Positions 24,504 to 34,871 are shown, counted from the stretch's first letter. The stretch is 46,874 nucleotides of DNA from Pseudomonas sp. REP124 (GCF_020164475.1 NZ_JAIQWX010000036.1:1-46874); one strand, 5' to 3'. Program-made: numbers and translations. Notes: generated by a model from the letters alone, not told the origin.

Positions 24504-24872
24504 ATGATTCAGACTCAATCCATGCTCGATGTGGCCGATAACAGCGGCGCTCGCCGTGTTATGTGCATCAAGGTGCTGGGTGGCTCCCATCGTCGTTACG
24601 CTGGTATCGGTGACATCATCAAAGTTACCGTCAAGGAAGCAATTCCTCGCGGTAAAGTGAAAAAAGGCCAAGTGATGACTGCTGTAGTAGTCCGCACTCG
24701 TCACGGCGTACGTCGTGCTGATGGCTCCATTATCCGCTTTGATGGCAACGCTGCTGTTCTGTTGAACAACAAGCAAGAGCCGATCGGCACCCGTATCTTT
24801 GGGCCAGTGACCCGTGAACTTCGTACTGAGAAGTTCATGAAGATCGTCTCGCTCGCCCCAGAAGTGCTGTAA
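24504..24872 (+). CDS. rplN: 50S ribosomal protein L14
   Basis: Forms intersubunit bridges and is the binding site of the silencing factor RsfS. It has 122 residues and begins [20 protein letters not shown], the conserved L14 N-terminus. It is cotranscribed with rplX. Confidence 0.97.
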   Translation: MIQTQSMLDVADNSGARRVMCIKVLGGSHRRYAGIGDIIKVTVKEAIPRGKVKKGQVMTAVVVRTRHGVRRADGSIIRFDGNAAVLLNNKQEPIGTRIFGPVTRELRTEKFMKIVSLAPEVL

Positions 24873-24883
24873 GGAGATCCGAC

Positions 24884-25198
24884 ATGCAAAAGATTCGTCG
24901 TGACGACGAGATCATCGTGATCGCCGGCAAAGACAAAGGTAAGCGCGGTAAGGTGCTGAAGGTTCTTGCTGACAACCGTCTGGTTGTTGGTGGTCTGAAC
25001 CTGGTCAAGCGTCATACCAAGCCTAACCCGATGTCGGGCGTACAAGGCGGTATCGTCGAGAAAGAAGCGCCACTGCACGCTTCCAACGTCGCCATCTTCA
25101 ACGGCGAAACCAACAAGGCTGACCGCGTTGGTTTCAAAGTAGAAGACGGTAAGAAAATTCGTGTCTTCAAGTCGACCCAAAAAGCGGTTGATGCTTGA
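24884..25198 (+). CDS. rplX: 50S ribosomal protein L24
   Basis: Assembly initiator that binds the 5' end of 23S rRNA. It has 104 residues, with the KOW motif at the N-terminus ([20 protein letters not shown]). A GGAG ribosome site precedes the ATG. Confidence 0.97.
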   Translation: MQKIRRDDEIIVIAGKDKGKRGKVLKVLADNRLVVGGLNLVKRHTKPNPMSGVQGGIVEKEAPLHASNVAIFNGETNKADRVGFKVEDGKKIRVFKSTQKAVDA

Positions 25199-25218
25199 AC
25201 ACTGCTAGGTAGAAGACC

Positions 25219-25758
25219 ATGGCACGACTAAAAGAGATTTACCGGAAGGAAATCGCACCGAAACTTAAGGAAGAACTTAAGCTTTCGAACGTGATGGAAG
25301 TTCCGCGCGTTACCAAGATCACCCTGAACATGGGTCTGGGCGAAGCGATCGGCGACAAGAAAGTCATCGAGCACGCTGTTGCTGACCTGGAAAAGATCAC
25401 CGGCCAGAAAGTCGTTGTGACCTACGCTCGCAAATCCATCGCTGGCTTTAAAGTCCGTGAAGGTTGGCCGATCGGCGTCAAAGTGACCCTGCGCCGTGAG
25501 CGTATGTACGAGTTCCTGGATCGTCTGCTGTCGATCTCCCTGCCTCGGGTTCGCGACTTCCGCGGCCTGAATGCCAAGTCCTTCGATGGTCGTGGCAACT
25601 ACAGCATGGGCGTGAAAGAGCAGATCATTTTCCCGGAAATCGACTACGACAAGATCGATGCTCTCCGCGGTCTGGACATTACCCTGACCACCACTGCCAA
25701 GAACGATGACGAAGGCCGCGCACTGCTGCGTGCTTTCAAATTCCCGTTCCGCAACTGA
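25219..25758 (+). CDS. rplE: 50S ribosomal protein L5
   Basis: Binds 5S rRNA and touches P-site tRNA in the central protuberance. It has 179 residues, as in E. coli. Conserved segments are [13 protein letters not shown] and the C-terminal [18 protein letters not shown]. In E. coli the start of this gene is where S8 represses the spc mRNA; I could not identify that fold here. Confidence 0.97.
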
Positions 25759-25771
25759 TTGGAGTAGGAAA

Positions 25772-26077
25772 ATGGCCAAGAAGAGCATGAAAAACCGTGA
25801 GCTGAAGCGTCAGCTCACTGTTGCCAAGTACGCCACCAAGCGTGCAGCGCTGAAAGCTATCATCGTTGATCTGAACGCAAGTCCAGAAGCGCGTTGGGAA
25901 GCTACCGTAGCTCTGCAGAAGCAACCACGTGACGCAAGCGCCTCGCGCATGCGTAACCGTTGCCGCCTGACTGGTCGTCCGCATGGCGTTTACCGCAAGT
26001 TCGGCCTGGGCCGTAACAAACTGCGTGAAGCGGCAATGCGTGGTGACGTACCAGGTCTGGTTAAAGCCAGCTGGTAA
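25772..26077 (+). CDS. rpsN: 30S ribosomal protein S14 (zinc-free form)
   Basis: Late 30S head protein. It has 101 residues, the long form without a CxxC zinc ribbon. The signature [20 protein letters not shown] holds one cysteine only. The ATG of [10 protein letters not shown] is chosen; the open frame reaches back into rplE. Downstream a hairpin and a new promoter interrupt the spc cluster. Confidence 0.97.
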
Positions 26078-26138
26078 GCACTGTCAAAGTCTCGGCGTTC
26101 CGGTTTGCAATAACCTGACCGCCGGTGGCCTTGAATCT

Positions 26139-26170
26139 GAATCAAGCCCCTTATGGGGCTTGATTCATTT
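26139..26170 (+). terminator. Hairpin between rpsN and rpsH
   Basis: GAATCAAGCCCC and GGGGCTTGATTC form a perfect 12-bp stem with loop TTAT, followed by ATTT only. It may terminate or attenuate transcription weakly. Its 3' arm contains the -35 of the next promoter. Confidence 0.65.
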
Positions 26171-26188
26171 CCGGGGTGTGTCTAGAAT
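26160..26188 (+). promoter_or_regulatory. Internal promoter for rpsH and downstream genes
   Basis: TTGATT and TAGAAT are 17 bases apart and followed by the GC-rich ACCCGGCTCGCC, which shares CCGGCTCGC with the tRNA-Tyr promoter discriminator. The predicted start is near 26195. Confidence 0.75.
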
Positions 26189-26244
26189 ACCCGGCTCGCC
26201 TGAGCCCGTGTTTTTTATGCTCGGAGATTCTCGGCGATACGTAG

Positions 26245-26270
26245 TAGCCGCAAGGCTAATTTTTCTGTTT
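26245..26270 (+). promoter_or_regulatory. Possible attenuator hairpin in the rpsH leader
   Basis: TAGCC-GCAA-GGCTA forms a 5-bp stem followed by ATTTTTCTGTTT, about 15 bases before the rpsH ribosome site. It is short, so attenuation is only a suggestion. Confidence 0.35.
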
Positions 26271-26286
26271 TAGGAGCGTCTAGCCC

Positions 26287-26679
26287 ATGAGTATGCAGGA
26301 CCCGTTAGCGGACATGCTAACTCGAATCCGTAATGCCCAGATGGCTGAAAAGTCCGTCGTAAGCATGCCTTCTTCCACGTTGAAGGTGGCTGTTGCCAAA
26401 GTCCTGAAGGACGAAGGTTACATTGCGGGTTATCAGATCAGCAGCGAAACCAAGCCACTGCTGTCTATCGAGCTGAAATATTTCGAAGGCCGTCCGGTTA
26501 TCGAAGAAGTTAAGCGCGTTAGCCGTCCAGGCCTGCGTCAGTACAAGTCCGTCGAAGATCTGCCGAAAGTTCGTGGCGGTCTGGGCGTGTCTATCGTCTC
26601 CACCAACAAGGGTGTGATGACTGATCGTGCTGCGCGCGCTGCCGGTGTCGGCGGCGAAGTTCTTTGCACTGTGTTCTAA
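26287..26679 (+). CDS. rpsH: 30S ribosomal protein S8
   Basis: Binds the central domain of 16S rRNA and represses the spc operon in E. coli. It has 130 residues; the conserved C-terminal segment is [18 protein letters not shown]. It is the first gene after the internal promoter. Two ATG codons are possible (MSM); the first has the better distance from TAGGAG. Confidence 0.97.
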   Translation: MSMQDPLADMLTRIRNAQMAEKSVVSMPSSTLKVAVAKVLKDEGYIAGYQISSETKPLLSIELKYFEGRPVIEEVKRVSRPGLRQYKSVEDLPKVRGGLGVSIVSTNKGVMTDRAARAAGVGGEVLCTVF

Positions 26680-26691
26680 GGGGGGATAAGC

Positions 26692-27225
26692 ATGTCTCGC
26701 GTCGCTAAGAACCCCGTTAAGCTGCCAGCCGGCGTCGAAGTAAAATTCGCAGGCCAACAGCTTTCGGTGAAGGGTGCCAAGGGCACTCTCGAACTGAACG
26801 TCCATTCGTCCGTTGAGATCGTTGAAGAAGCCGGTGAGTTGCGTTTCGCTGCTCGCAATGGCGATCAACAGACTCGCGCAATGGCCGGTACCACTCGTGC
26901 GCTGGTTAACAACATGGTCCAAGGCGTAAGCCAAGGCTTCGAGCGCAAGCTCCAGCTGGTCGGTGTTGGTTACAAAGCGCAAGCAAAAGGCACAGTGCTG
27001 AACCTGGCTCTTGGCTTCTCGCATCCAGTGGATTACGAACTGCCGGCAGGCATCACTGCTGAGACTCCTAGCCAGACCGATATCCTGATCAAGGGCATCG
27101 ACAAGCAGCTGGTAGGTCAAGTGGCCGCCGAGATCCGCGACTTCCGTCCACCAGAGCCGTACAAAGGCAAAGGTGTGCGCTACGCGGACGAAGTCGTCCG
27201 TCGTAAAGAAGCCAAGAAGAAGTAG
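26692..27225 (+). CDS. rplF: 50S ribosomal protein L6
   Basis: Two-domain protein next to the factor-binding site and the sarcin-ricin loop. It has 177 residues, as in E. coli. The family signature [14 protein letters not shown] is near the C-terminus. A GGGGGA ribosome site precedes the ATG. Confidence 0.97.
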   Translation: MSRVAKNPVKLPAGVEVKFAGQQLSVKGAKGTLELNVHSSVEIVEEAGELRFAARNGDQQTRAMAGTTRALVNNMVQGVSQGFERKLQLVGVGYKAQAKGTVLNLALGFSHPVDYELPAGITAETPSQTDILIKGIDKQLVGQVAAEIRDFRPPEPYKGKGVRYADEVVRRKEAKKK

Positions 27226-27235
27226 GGCATAGCAA

Positions 27236-27586
27236 ATGACCGACAAAAAAGTTACTCGACTGCGTCGCGCTCGCAAAGCACGCCTGAAAATGCACGAACT
27301 CGAAGTCGTGCGTCTCTGCGTGTTCCGCTCTTCGCAGCACATCTACGCCCAGGTCATTTCGGCCGACGGCAACAAAGTCCTGGCAAGCGCCTCGACTTTG
27401 GATAAAGAACTGCGTGATGGTGCCACCGGCAACATCGACGCGGCCACTAAGGTTGGCCAGCTGGTCGCTTCGCGTGCTAAGGCCGCTGGCGTCTCGCAGG
27501 TGGCTTTCGACCGCTCTGGCTTCAAGTACCACGGCCGCGTTAAGGCGCTGGCTGATGCTGCTCGTGAAGCTGGGCTGGAGTTCTAA
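27236..27586 (+). CDS. rplR: 50S ribosomal protein L18
   Basis: Binds 5S rRNA in the central protuberance with L5. It has 116 residues: a basic N-terminal tail ([14 protein letters not shown]) and the C-terminal [20 protein letters not shown]. It is 3 bases from rpsE. Confidence 0.97.
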   Translation: MTDKKVTRLRRARKARLKMHELEVVRLCVFRSSQHIYAQVISADGNKVLASASTLDKELRDGATGNIDAATKVGQLVASRAKAAGVSQVAFDRSGFKYHGRVKALADAAREAGLEF

Positions 27587-27589
27587 GTT

Positions 27590-28090
27590 ATGTCAAATAA
27601 CGACCAAAAGCGCGACGAAGGCTACATCGAGAAGCTGGTTCAAGTTAACCGCGTAGCCAAAACCGTTAAAGGCGGCCGTATCTTCACTTTCACCGCGTTG
27701 ACCGTGGTTGGTGATGGTAAAGGGCGTGTTGGCTTCGGCCGTGGCAAGTCGCGTGAAGTGCCTGCTGCGATCCAGAAGGCAATGGAAGCTGCTCGCCGCA
27801 ACATGATCCAGGTTGATCTGAACGGCACCACTCTGCAGTACTCCACGAAGTCCGCTCACGGCGCTTCGAAGGTTTACATGCAGCCTGCTTCTGAAGGTAC
27901 CGGTATCATCGCTGGCGGCGCTATGCGTGCCGTTCTCGAAGTTGCTGGCGTTCAGAACGTTCTGGCCAAGTGCTATGGCTCGACTAACCCTGTAAACGTG
28001 GTTCACGCCACTTTCAAGGGTCTGAAGGCTATGCAATCTCCTGAGTCCATTGCTGCCAAGCGTGGCAAAAGCGTGAAGGAGATCATCTGA
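27590..28090 (+). CDS. rpsE: 30S ribosomal protein S5
   Basis: Acts in decoding accuracy and the mRNA entry channel; spectinomycin-resistance mutations map in its N-terminal loop. It has 166 residues. The loop region [18 protein letters not shown] is wild type, including the conserved [25 protein letters not shown] follows. It is closely coupled with rpmD. Confidence 0.97.
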
Positions 28091-28092
28091 TC

Positions 28093-28269
28093 ATGGCTAC
28101 CGTAAAAGTTACGCTGATCAAAAGCATGACCGGCCGCATCCCTAACCACAAACTGTGCGTTAAGGGTCTGGGTCTGCGTCGCATCGGTCACACTGTAGAA
28201 GTCCAGGATACTCCCGAGAATCGCGGGATGATCAACAAGGCTTACTACATGCTGCGTGTCGAGGGTTAA
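28093..28269 (+). CDS. rpmD: 50S ribosomal protein L30
   Basis: Small ferredoxin-like-fold ribosomal protein of 58 residues, starting [19 protein letters not shown] and ending [10 protein letters not shown]. It begins 2 bases after rpsE stops and ends 3 bases before rplO. The length matches the family (E. coli 59). Confidence 0.97.
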
Positions 28270-28272
28270 TCG

Positions 28273-28710
28273 ATGAAACTCAATGATCTGAGTCCAGCGC
28301 CGGGTTCCCGTCGCGAAAAGCATCGTCCGGGCCGTGGTATCGGTAGTGGTTTGGGTAAGACTGGTGGCCGTGGTCACAAAGGTCAGACCTCCCGCTCCGG
28401 TGGCACCATTGCTCCAGGCTTTGAAGGCGGTCAACAGCCGCTGCATCGTCGCCTGCCGAAGTTCGGTTTCGTTTCCCTGAAAGCCATGGATCGCGCAGAA
28501 GTGCGTCTGTCCGAGCTGGCTAAAGTGGAAGGCGACATCGTCACCGTGCAGTCCCTGAAAGATGCCAACGTGATCAACGTCAACGTACAGCGCGTGAAAA
28601 TCATGCTGTCCGGTGAAGTGGCTCGCGCTGTAACCATCGGAAAGGGAATCGGCGCCACCAAAGGTGCGCGTGCGGCTATCGAAGCAGCTGGCGGCAAGTT
28701 CGAGGAATAA
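28273..28710 (+). CDS. rplO: 50S ribosomal protein L15
   Basis: Late assembly protein with a long glycine-rich, basic N-terminal extension ([20 protein letters not shown]) that reaches into the 23S rRNA core. It has 145 residues. Its stop codon TAA directly abuts the ATG of secY. Confidence 0.97.
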   Translation: MKLNDLSPAPGSRREKHRPGRGIGSGLGKTGGRGHKGQTSRSGGTIAPGFEGGQQPLHRRLPKFGFVSLKAMDRAEVRLSELAKVEGDIVTVQSLKDANVINVNVQRVKIMLSGEVARAVTIGKGIGATKGARAAIEAAGGKFEE

Positions 28711-30039
28711 ATGGCTAAGCAAGGTGCTCTCTCTGCGCTCGGCAAAGGCGGTATGTCTGAACTCTGGGCTCGTCTGCGTTTTCTGTTCCTGGCGATTATC
28801 GTCTACCGAATAGGCGCACACATCCCGGTTCCAGGTATCAACCCGGACCGACTCGCGGACCTGTTTCGACAGAATGAGGGGACCATTCTTAGCTTGTTCA
28901 ACATGTTTTCCGGCGGCGCGCTGGAGCGTATGAGCATCTTTGCACTGGGGATCATGCCGTACATTTCGGCGTCGATCATCATGCAGCTCATGACCGCTGT
29001 CAGTCCGCAGCTGGAGCAGTTGAAGAAGGAAGGTGAAGCTGGCCGTCGCAAGATCAGCCAGTACACCCGCTACGGCACTGTCGTCCTCGCCCTCGTTCAG
29101 GCTATTGGCATGTCCATTGGTCTGGCGGGGCAGGGCGTAGCGTTCACTGGTGACTTTGGCTTCCATTTCGTCGCGGTATCCACTTTTGTGGCTGGCGCGA
29201 TGTTCATGATGTGGCTGGGTGAGCAGATTACTGAGCGTGGTGTTGGCAACGGTATCTCGATGTTGATTTTTTCGGGTATCGTCGCCGGTCTTCCGAGAGC
29301 GATCGGGCAGTCTTTCGAGTCTGCGCGTCAGGGTGATATCAACATCTTCGCCCTGGTTGCCATCGGTTTGCTGGCAGTAGCGATTATCGGTTTCGTGGTG
29401 TTCATTGAGCGTGGTCAGCGTCGTATCGCTGTTCACTACGCCAAGCGTCAGCAGGGCCGCAAGGTCTTTGCTGCGCAGACCAGCCACTTGCCGTTGAAGG
29501 TGAACATGGCCGGCGTTATTCCGGCCATTTTCGCGAGCAGCATCTTGCTGTTCCCGGCTTCGTTGGGTGCCTGGTTCGGCCAGTCTGAAGGTATGGGCTG
29601 GTTGCAGGACATCTCGCAGTCGATCGCTCCTGGTCAGCCGTTGAATATTCTGCTGTTTAGTGCAGGGATTATTTTCTTCTGCTTCTTCTATACGGCGTTG
29701 ATGTTCAATCCGAAAGACGTAGCGGAAAACCTGAAGAAGTCCGGTGCCTTTATTCCGGGCATCCGTCCAGGTGAGCAGTCTGCGCGCTACATTGATGGCG
29801 TTCTGACTCGCTTGACCATGTTCGGTGCTCTTTACATGACGGCCGTCTGCCTGTTGCCCCAGTTCCTGGTGGTTGCAGCCAACGTTCCGTTCTACCTTGG
29901 CGGGACCTCGTTGCTGATCGTGGTCGTGGTTGTGATGGACTTCATGTCCCAAGTACAATCGCACCTCGTTTCGCACCAGTACGAATCCCTGATGAAGAAA
30001 GCCAACCTGAAGGGTTACGGCAGCGGCATGTTGCGCTGA
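28711..30039 (+). CDS. secY: Protein translocase subunit SecY
   Basis: Forms the inner-membrane protein-conducting channel with SecE and SecG. It has 442 residues with about ten hydrophobic segments. Typical signatures are [22 protein letters not shown] in the plug/TM2 region (quoted in parts), the cytoplasmic loop [19 protein letters not shown], and the C-terminal loop region [20 protein letters not shown]. Zero spacing from rplO implies coupled translation. Confidence 0.98.
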   Translation: MAKQGALSALGKGGMSELWARLRFLFLAIIVYRIGAHIPVPGINPDRLADLFRQNEGTILSLFNMFSGGALERMSIFALGIMPYISASIIMQLMTAVSPQLEQLKKEGEAGRRKISQYTRYGTVVLALVQAIGMSIGLAGQGVAFTGDFGFHFVAVSTFVAGAMFMMWLGEQITERGVGNGISMLIFSGIVAGLPRAIGQSFESARQGDINIFALVAIGLLAVAIIGFVVFIERGQRRIAVHYAKRQQGRKVFAAQTSHLPLKVNMAGVIPAIFASSILLFPASLGAWFGQSEGMGWLQDISQSIAPGQPLNILLFSAGIIFFCFFYTALMFNPKDVAENLKKSGAFIPGIRPGEQSARYIDGVLTRLTMFGALYMTAVCLLPQFLVVAANVPFYLGGTSLLIVVVVVMDFMSQVQSHLVSHQYESLMKKANLKGYGSGMLR

Positions 30040-30066
30040 GTACCCATAAGGTTCGAGGAGTTGGTG

Positions 30067-30183
30067 ATGAAAGTTCGTGCATCGGTGAAAAAGCTGTGCC
30101 GTAACTGCAAGATTATTCGCCGCGAAGGTGTTGTTCGAGTAATTTGCAGCGCGGAACCGCGTCACAAACAGCGCCAAGGCTGA
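30067..30183 (+). CDS. rpmJ: 50S ribosomal protein L36 (zinc-binding form)
   Basis: 38 residues: [20 protein letters not shown], then [18 protein letters not shown]. Cys11, Cys14, Cys27 and His33 make the complete zinc site, so this is the C+ paralogue that is replaced by a zinc-free form during zinc starvation in bacteria with both. It has a GAGGAG ribosome site and is the last gene before the alpha cluster. Confidence 0.97.
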
Positions 30184-30200
30184 GTGTGATTGTGCTTCAA

Positions 30201-30228
30201 GCCCGGCAGCTAGTGCGCTGCCGGGTTG
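30201..30228 (+). terminator. Terminator-like hairpin after rpmJ
   Basis: CCCGGCAGC and GCTGCCGGG form a 9-bp stem with a 6-base loop, followed by a T/A-rich stretch (TTGATTATTTG). It merges into the -35 of the alpha-operon promoter. Confidence 0.7.
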
Positions 30229-30254
30229 ATTATTTGTTATTACAGCGATATTAT
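30226..30254 (+). promoter_or_regulatory. Alpha operon promoter (rpsM)
   Basis: TTGATT and TATTAT are separated by 17 bases and followed by CTCGCGCCC. This predicts a leader of about 50 bases before rpsM, the place where S4 represses translation in E. coli. I cannot confirm the S4 pseudoknot. Confidence 0.75.
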
Positions 30255-30313
30255 CTCGCGCCCTATTTCTTGGCTTCCGGGGCGTAGGTAGCTGTCAATT
30301 GGAGTCCCACTGA

Positions 30314-30670
30314 ATGGCCCGTATTGCAGGCGTTAACATTCCAGATAACAAGCATACTGTTATCTCGCTGACCTACATCTATGGTGTTGGTCGCACTACT
30401 GCACAGAAAATCTGTGCAGAGACTGGGGTAAACCCAGCTGCGAAGATCAAGGATCTGAGCGACGAGCAAATTGAACAGCTGCGTGGCGAAGTGGCGAAGT
30501 TCACCACTGAAGGTGACCTGCGTCGCGAAATCAACATGAAAATCAAGCGCTTGATGGACCTCGGTTGCTATCGCGGTCTGCGTCATCGTCGTGGTCTGCC
30601 AGTACGCGGTCAGCGTACCAAGACCAACGCGCGTACCCGTAAAGGTCCGCGTAAGCCGATCCGCAAGTAA
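30314..30670 (+). CDS. rpsM: 30S ribosomal protein S13
   Basis: Head protein contacting P-site tRNA and bridging to L5. It has 118 residues, starting [20 protein letters not shown]; the C-terminal basic tail ([20 protein letters not shown]) reaches the tRNA. First gene of rpsM-rpsK-rpsD-rpoA-rplQ. Confidence 0.97.
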   Translation: MARIAGVNIPDNKHTVISLTYIYGVGRTTAQKICAETGVNPAAKIKDLSDEQIEQLRGEVAKFTTEGDLRREINMKIKRLMDLGCYRGLRHRRGLPVRGQRTKTNARTRKGPRKPIRK

Positions 30671-30700
30671 TCGCCCCAGCGAATCGACAGGAATTTAATC

Positions 30701-31090
30701 ATGGCAAAACCTGCTGCTCGTCCTCGTAAAAAAGTTAAAAAGACAGTGGTTGATGGCATCGCCCACATCCATGCTTCTTTTAACAACACCATCGTGACCA
30801 TTACCGACCGTCAAGGTAACGCTCTTTCCTGGGCTACCTCCGGTGGTTCGGGTTTCCGCGGTTCCCGCAAGTCCACCCCGTTCGCTGCTCAAGTAGCTGC
30901 TGAGCGTGCTGGTCAAGCTGCGCTGGAATACGGCCTGAAAAACCTCGACGTAAACGTCAAGGGCCCAGGTCCAGGTCGTGAATCCGCAGTCCGCGCTTTG
31001 AACGGCTGTGGCTACAAGATCGCCAGCATCACCGACGTGACGCCAATCCCGCACAACGGGTGCCGTCCGCCGAAGAAGCGCCGCGTGTAA
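30701..31090 (+). CDS. rpsK: 30S ribosomal protein S11
   Basis: Platform protein near the Shine-Dalgarno helix. It has 129 residues with the conserved [20 protein letters not shown] and the C-terminal [18 protein letters not shown]. Confidence 0.97.
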   Translation: MAKPAARPRKKVKKTVVDGIAHIHASFNNTIVTITDRQGNALSWATSGGSGFRGSRKSTPFAAQVAAERAGQAALEYGLKNLDVNVKGPGPGRESAVRALNGCGYKIASITDVTPIPHNGCRPPKKRRV

Positions 31091-31108
31091 TCCAGGAGAT
31101 TGTAAAGA

Positions 31109-31729
31109 ATGGCTCGTTACATTGGTCCAAAATGCAAACTCGCTCGTCGCGAAGGCACCGATCTCTTCCTGAAGAGCGGCGTGCGCGCGATCGAATCGAA
31201 GTGCAACATTGAAGCAGCACCTGGTATCCACGGCCAGCGCCGCGGTCGCCAGTCCGATTACGGCACCCAACTGCGTGAAAAGCAGAAGGTCCGTCGTATC
31301 TACGGCGTTCTCGAGCGTCAGTTCAGCGGCTACTACAAAGAAGCTGCTGGCAAGAAAGGCGCAACTGGCGAAAACCTGTTGCAACTGCTCGAATGCCGTC
31401 TGGACAACGTTGTATACCGTATGGGCTTTGGTTCGACTCGTGCCGAATCCCGTCAGCTGGTATCGCACAAGTCGATCAGCGTAAACGGCAAAACCGTTAA
31501 CGTTCCGTCCTACCAGGTTCGTGCTGGTGACGTGGTTGCTGTTCGCGAGAAAGCAAAAAACCAACTTCGCATTGTCCAAGCTCTCGATCTGTGTGCTCAA
31601 CGTGGCCGCGTAGAGTGGGTAGAAGTAGACACTGAGAAGAAGTCGGGCGTTTTCAAGAACGTTCCAGCTCGCAGTGATCTGTCCGCCGACATCAACGAAA
31701 GCCTGATTGTCGAGCTCTACTCCAAGTAA
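31109..31729 (+). CDS. rpsD: 30S ribosomal protein S4
   Basis: Primary 16S-binding protein; repressor of the alpha operon and accuracy determinant in E. coli. It has 206 residues, as in E. coli, with the S4 domain signature [20 protein letters not shown] (about residues 93-112). No cysteine zinc knuckle is present near the N-terminus, as is usual in gammaproteobacteria. Confidence 0.97.
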   Translation: MARYIGPKCKLARREGTDLFLKSGVRAIESKCNIEAAPGIHGQRRGRQSDYGTQLREKQKVRRIYGVLERQFSGYYKEAAGKKGATGENLLQLLECRLDNVVYRMGFGSTRAESRQLVSHKSISVNGKTVNVPSYQVRAGDVVAVREKAKNQLRIVQALDLCAQRGRVEWVEVDTEKKSGVFKNVPARSDLSADINESLIVELYSK

Positions 31730-31751
31730 GGGCTAGAAAATAGGTGCATCC

Positions 31752-32753
31752 ATGCAGATTTCGGTAAATGAGTTCCTGACACCCCGTCACATTGATGTGC
31801 AGGTTGTCAGTCCAACCCGCGCCAAGATCACTCTCGAGCCTCTCGAGCGTGGTTTTGGCCACACCCTGGGCAACGCGCTGCGCCGCATCCTGTTGTCCTC
31901 AATGCCTGGCTGTGCAGTAGTCGAGGCCGAGATTGACGGTGTGCTCCACGAGTACAGCGCCATCGAAGGTGTACAGGAAGACGTAATTGAAATCCTGTTG
32001 AACCTTAAGGGTCTGGCTATCAAGCTGCACGGCCGTGACGAAGTTACGCTGACCTTGTCGAAGAAGGGTTCGGGGGTGGTTACCGCTGCCGATATTCAGC
32101 TGGATCATGATGTCGAGATCGTTAATCCCGATCACGTAATCGCTAACCTGGCGTCTAACGGCGCCCTGAACATGAAGCTCGTAGTAGCTCGTGGTCGTGG
32201 TTATGAGCCGGCAGACTCGCGTCAGAGCGATGAAGACGAAAGCCGCAGCATTGGTCGCTTGCAGCTCGACTCTTCGTTCAGCCCGGTTCGCCGTATCGCA
32301 TACGTGGTGGAAAACGCCCGTGTCGAGCAGCGTACTAACCTGGACAAGCTGGTTATTGATCTGGAAACCAACGGTACTCTGGATCCTGAAGAGGCTATCC
32401 GCCGTGCTGCAACCATTCTGCAACAGCAGTTGGCTGCGTTCGTCGACCTCAAAGGTGACAGCGAACCAGTGGTAATCGAGCAGGAAGACGAGATCGATCC
32501 GATCCTGCTTCGCCCGGTTGACGATCTGGAACTGACTGTACGTTCGGCTAACTGCCTTAAGGCGGAAAACATCTACTACATCGGCGACCTGATTCAGCGT
32601 ACCGAAGTAGAGCTGTTGAAGACTCCGAACCTGGGCAAGAAATCCTTGACTGAAATCAAGGACGTTCTGGCCTCCCGCGGTCTGTCCCTCGGCATGCGCC
32701 TCGACAACTGGCCGCCTGCAAGTCTTAAGAAGGACGACAAGGCGACTGCCTGA
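31752..32753 (+). CDS. rpoA: DNA-directed RNA polymerase subunit alpha
   Basis: Dimer scaffold for RNA polymerase assembly; its C-terminal domain binds UP elements and activators. It has 333 residues. The N-terminal domain carries [20 protein letters not shown]. The C-terminal domain runs from about 250, with [20 protein letters not shown] and the DNA-contact helix around [18 protein letters not shown]. An acidic linker ([11 protein letters not shown]) joins them. Confidence 0.98.
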   Translation: MQISVNEFLTPRHIDVQVVSPTRAKITLEPLERGFGHTLGNALRRILLSSMPGCAVVEAEIDGVLHEYSAIEGVQEDVIEILLNLKGLAIKLHGRDEVTLTLSKKGSGVVTAADIQLDHDVEIVNPDHVIANLASNGALNMKLVVARGRGYEPADSRQSDEDESRSIGRLQLDSSFSPVRRIAYVVENARVEQRTNLDKLVIDLETNGTLDPEEAIRRAATILQQQLAAFVDLKGDSEPVVIEQEDEIDPILLRPVDDLELTVRSANCLKAENIYYIGDLIQRTEVELLKTPNLGKKSLTEIKDVLASRGLSLGMRLDNWPPASLKKDDKATA

Positions 32754-32795
32754 TCGTCGTAATCACCGAACGTAGTGTTTGGTAAGGAATGAACC

Positions 32796-33182
32796 ATGCG
32801 TCATCGTAAAAGTGGGCGTCACCTGAGCCGCACCAGCTCGCACCGCAAGGCCATGTTCCAGAACATGGCGGTGTCGCTGTTCGAGCACGAGCTGATCAAA
32901 ACTACTCTGCCAAAAGCCAAAGAACTGCGCCGCGTTGCCGAGCCGCTGATCACTCTGGCCAAGACAGACAGCGTTGCCAACCGTCGTCTGGCTTTCGACC
33001 GTACTCGTTCGAAAGCTATCGTAGGCAAGCTCTTCAACGACCTGGGCAAGCGTTACGCTACCCGTGAGGGTGGCTACCTGCGCATCCTCAAGTGCGGTTT
33101 CCGCGCTGGCGACAACGCTCCTATGGCGTACGTCGAGTTGGTTGATCGTGCTACCGGCGGCGAAGCTGTTTCCGCTGAGTAA
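32796..33182 (+). CDS. rplQ: 50S ribosomal protein L17
   Basis: Exit-tunnel-side 50S protein. It has 128 residues and starts with [20 protein letters not shown], the family signature. Last gene of the alpha cluster; a strong terminator follows. Confidence 0.97.
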   Translation: MRHRKSGRHLSRTSSHRKAMFQNMAVSLFEHELIKTTLPKAKELRRVAEPLITLAKTDSVANRRLAFDRTRSKAIVGKLFNDLGKRYATREGGYLRILKCGFRAGDNAPMAYVELVDRATGGEAVSAE

Positions 33183-33202
33183 GACGTCAGTCTGAAACAA
33201 AG

Positions 33203-33227
33203 AACCGGGCCCAGTGCCCGGTTTTTT
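33203..33227 (+). terminator. Terminator of the alpha operon
   Basis: AACCGGGC and GCCCGGTT form an 8-bp stem with loop CCAGT, followed by a run of six T. Confidence 0.93.
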
Positions 33228-33270
33228 GTGCGCGCTTGAAAAGTGGATTGACGTTCTCTTGGTATTGGTA

Positions 33271-33288
33271 ATCTCTATCGATTGAGAT
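33271..33288 (+). promoter_or_regulatory. Near-palindrome upstream of katA
   Basis: ATCTCTATCGATTGAGAT is an 18-base inverted repeat with one mismatched pair, 93 bases before the katA start. ATTG recurs at 33247, 33264 and 33281, 17 bases apart. A TTGACG at 33248 could be a -35. An OxyR or other regulator site is conceivable, but no full known consensus is met. Confidence 0.3.
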
Positions 33289-33380
33289 GAGTTAATGAAT
33301 TAGATGGTGTCATGTTCATCGTCAATACTTCCTTTCAGCCGATTAGCCGGCAGTTCAAGACCGATAAAGGAAGAGATCGC

Positions 33381-34835
33381 ATGAGCCAAAACAAGATACT
33401 TACCACTGCCAGTGGCGCTCCTGTCGCTGATAATCAGAATTCCCGCTCCGCCGGCCCACGTGGGCCGCTGCTGCTCGACGACTTCCACCTGATCGAGAAG
33501 TTGGCGCACTTCAACCGTGAAAACATTCCAGAGCGCCGCGTGCATGCCAAAGGCTCAGGGGCATATGGCACCTTCACCGTTACTCGTGATATCACCGAGT
33601 ACACCAGCGCCAAGCTGTTCGCGGCTGTCGGCAAACAAACTCCCACCTTCCTGCGATTCTCCACTGTGGGTGGTGAACGTGGTTCGGCTGACACTGAGCG
33701 CGACCCACGGGGTTTTGCGCTGAAGTTCTACACCGAAGAAGGCAACTGGGACATTGTGGGTAACAACACGCCAGTGTTCTTCATCCGTGATCCTTTGAAA
33801 TTCCCGGACTTTATCCACACCCAAAAACGTCTGCCGCAAAGCAACCTGAAAAGTGCGCAAGCGATGTGGGATTTCTGGTCGCACTCCCCTGAGGCACTGC
33901 ACCAGGTTACGATCCTGTTCTCGGACCGCGGCATCCCCGACGGCTATCGCCACATGCACGGCTTCGGTAGCCACACCTACAGCCTGATCAGCGCCAAGGG
34001 CGAACGGCACTGGGTGAAATGGCACTACAAAACCAAGCAGGGCATCAAGAACCTGGCGCCAGCAGAGGCCGCGCGCCTGGCAGGTACCGACCCGGATTAC
34101 GCCCAGCGCGACCTGTTCGAAGCCATCGAGCGCGGTGATTTCCCGAAATGGAGCGTGTGCATCCAAATCATGACCGAGGCCCAGGCCGCTGCGCATTACG
34201 AAAACCCGTTCGACGTGACCAAAACCTGGTCGCAGAGAGAGTTTCCGCTGATCGAGGTCGGTGAGCTGGAATTGAACCGCAACCCGCTCAACTATTTCGC
34301 GGAAGTAGAACAGGCTGCCTTTGGCCCAAGCAACATGGTGCCAGGTGTAGGCCTCTCTCCGGATCGCATGCTGCAAGGTCGCGTCTTCGCCTATGCCGAC
34401 GCGCACCGCTACCGTGTGGGCACCAATTACCAGCAACTGCCGGTGAACGCACCTCGTAGCACGGTCAACAGCTACCAGCGCGATGGTTCGATGGCGTTCG
34501 GCACCAATGGTGGCGCGGCGCCGAATTACGAGCCCAACAGCTACGTCGACTCGCCAAAGCAAACTCCGCACTACGCCGAGCCGCAGTTGGCTCTGAGTGG
34601 CGCTGCCGATCGCTACGATCATCGCGAAGACACGGACTACTACAGCCACGCAGGCGCGCTGTTCCGCCTGATGAGCGATGAACAGAAGACGCTGCTGGTT
34701 AGCAACATCGCTGGTGCGATGGCAGGTGTATCGAGCGATGTCGTCGATCGCCAGTTGCAGCATTTCTTCAGGGCTGATCCGGCGTATGGAGAAGCAATCG
34801 CAAAGCTGCTCAATGTACAGATTAACGAAGTCTAA
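33381..34835 (+). CDS. katA: Catalase KatA (monofunctional haem catalase, small-subunit type)
   Basis: Decomposes hydrogen peroxide. It has 484 residues if read from the ATG preceded by AAGGAAGAG. Catalytic histidine lies in [14 protein letters not shown], the distal asparagine in the [18 protein letters not shown] segment context, and the haem tyrosine in [17 protein letters not shown]. The lack of a C-terminal flavodoxin-like domain places it in the small-subunit group (clade III). No signal peptide is visible with this start. It lies between rplQ and the ferritin gene as in P. aeruginosa, where KatA is the main catalase. Confidence 0.95.
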   Translation: MSQNKILTTASGAPVADNQNSRSAGPRGPLLLDDFHLIEKLAHFNRENIPERRVHAKGSGAYGTFTVTRDITEYTSAKLFAAVGKQTPTFLRFSTVGGERGSADTERDPRGFALKFYTEEGNWDIVGNNTPVFFIRDPLKFPDFIHTQKRLPQSNLKSAQAMWDFWSHSPEALHQVTILFSDRGIPDGYRHMHGFGSHTYSLISAKGERHWVKWHYKTKQGIKNLAPAEAARLAGTDPDYAQRDLFEAIERGDFPKWSVCIQIMTEAQAAAHYENPFDVTKTWSQREFPLIEVGELELNRNPLNYFAEVEQAAFGPSNMVPGVGLSPDRMLQGRVFAYADAHRYRVGTNYQQLPVNAPRSTVNSYQRDGSMAFGTNGGAAPNYEPNSYVDSPKQTPHYAEPQLALSGAADRYDHREDTDYYSHAGALFRLMSDEQKTLLVSNIAGAMAGVSSDVVDRQLQHFFRADPAYGEAIAKLLNVQINEV

Positions 34836-34846
34836 ATGAGAAGCAG

Positions 34847-34871
34847 AACCGCCCTTATTTGGGCGGTTTTT
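34847..34871 (+). terminator. Terminator of katA
   Basis: AACCGCCC and GGGCGGTT form an 8-bp stem with loop TTATTT, followed by TTT. Confidence 0.88.
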
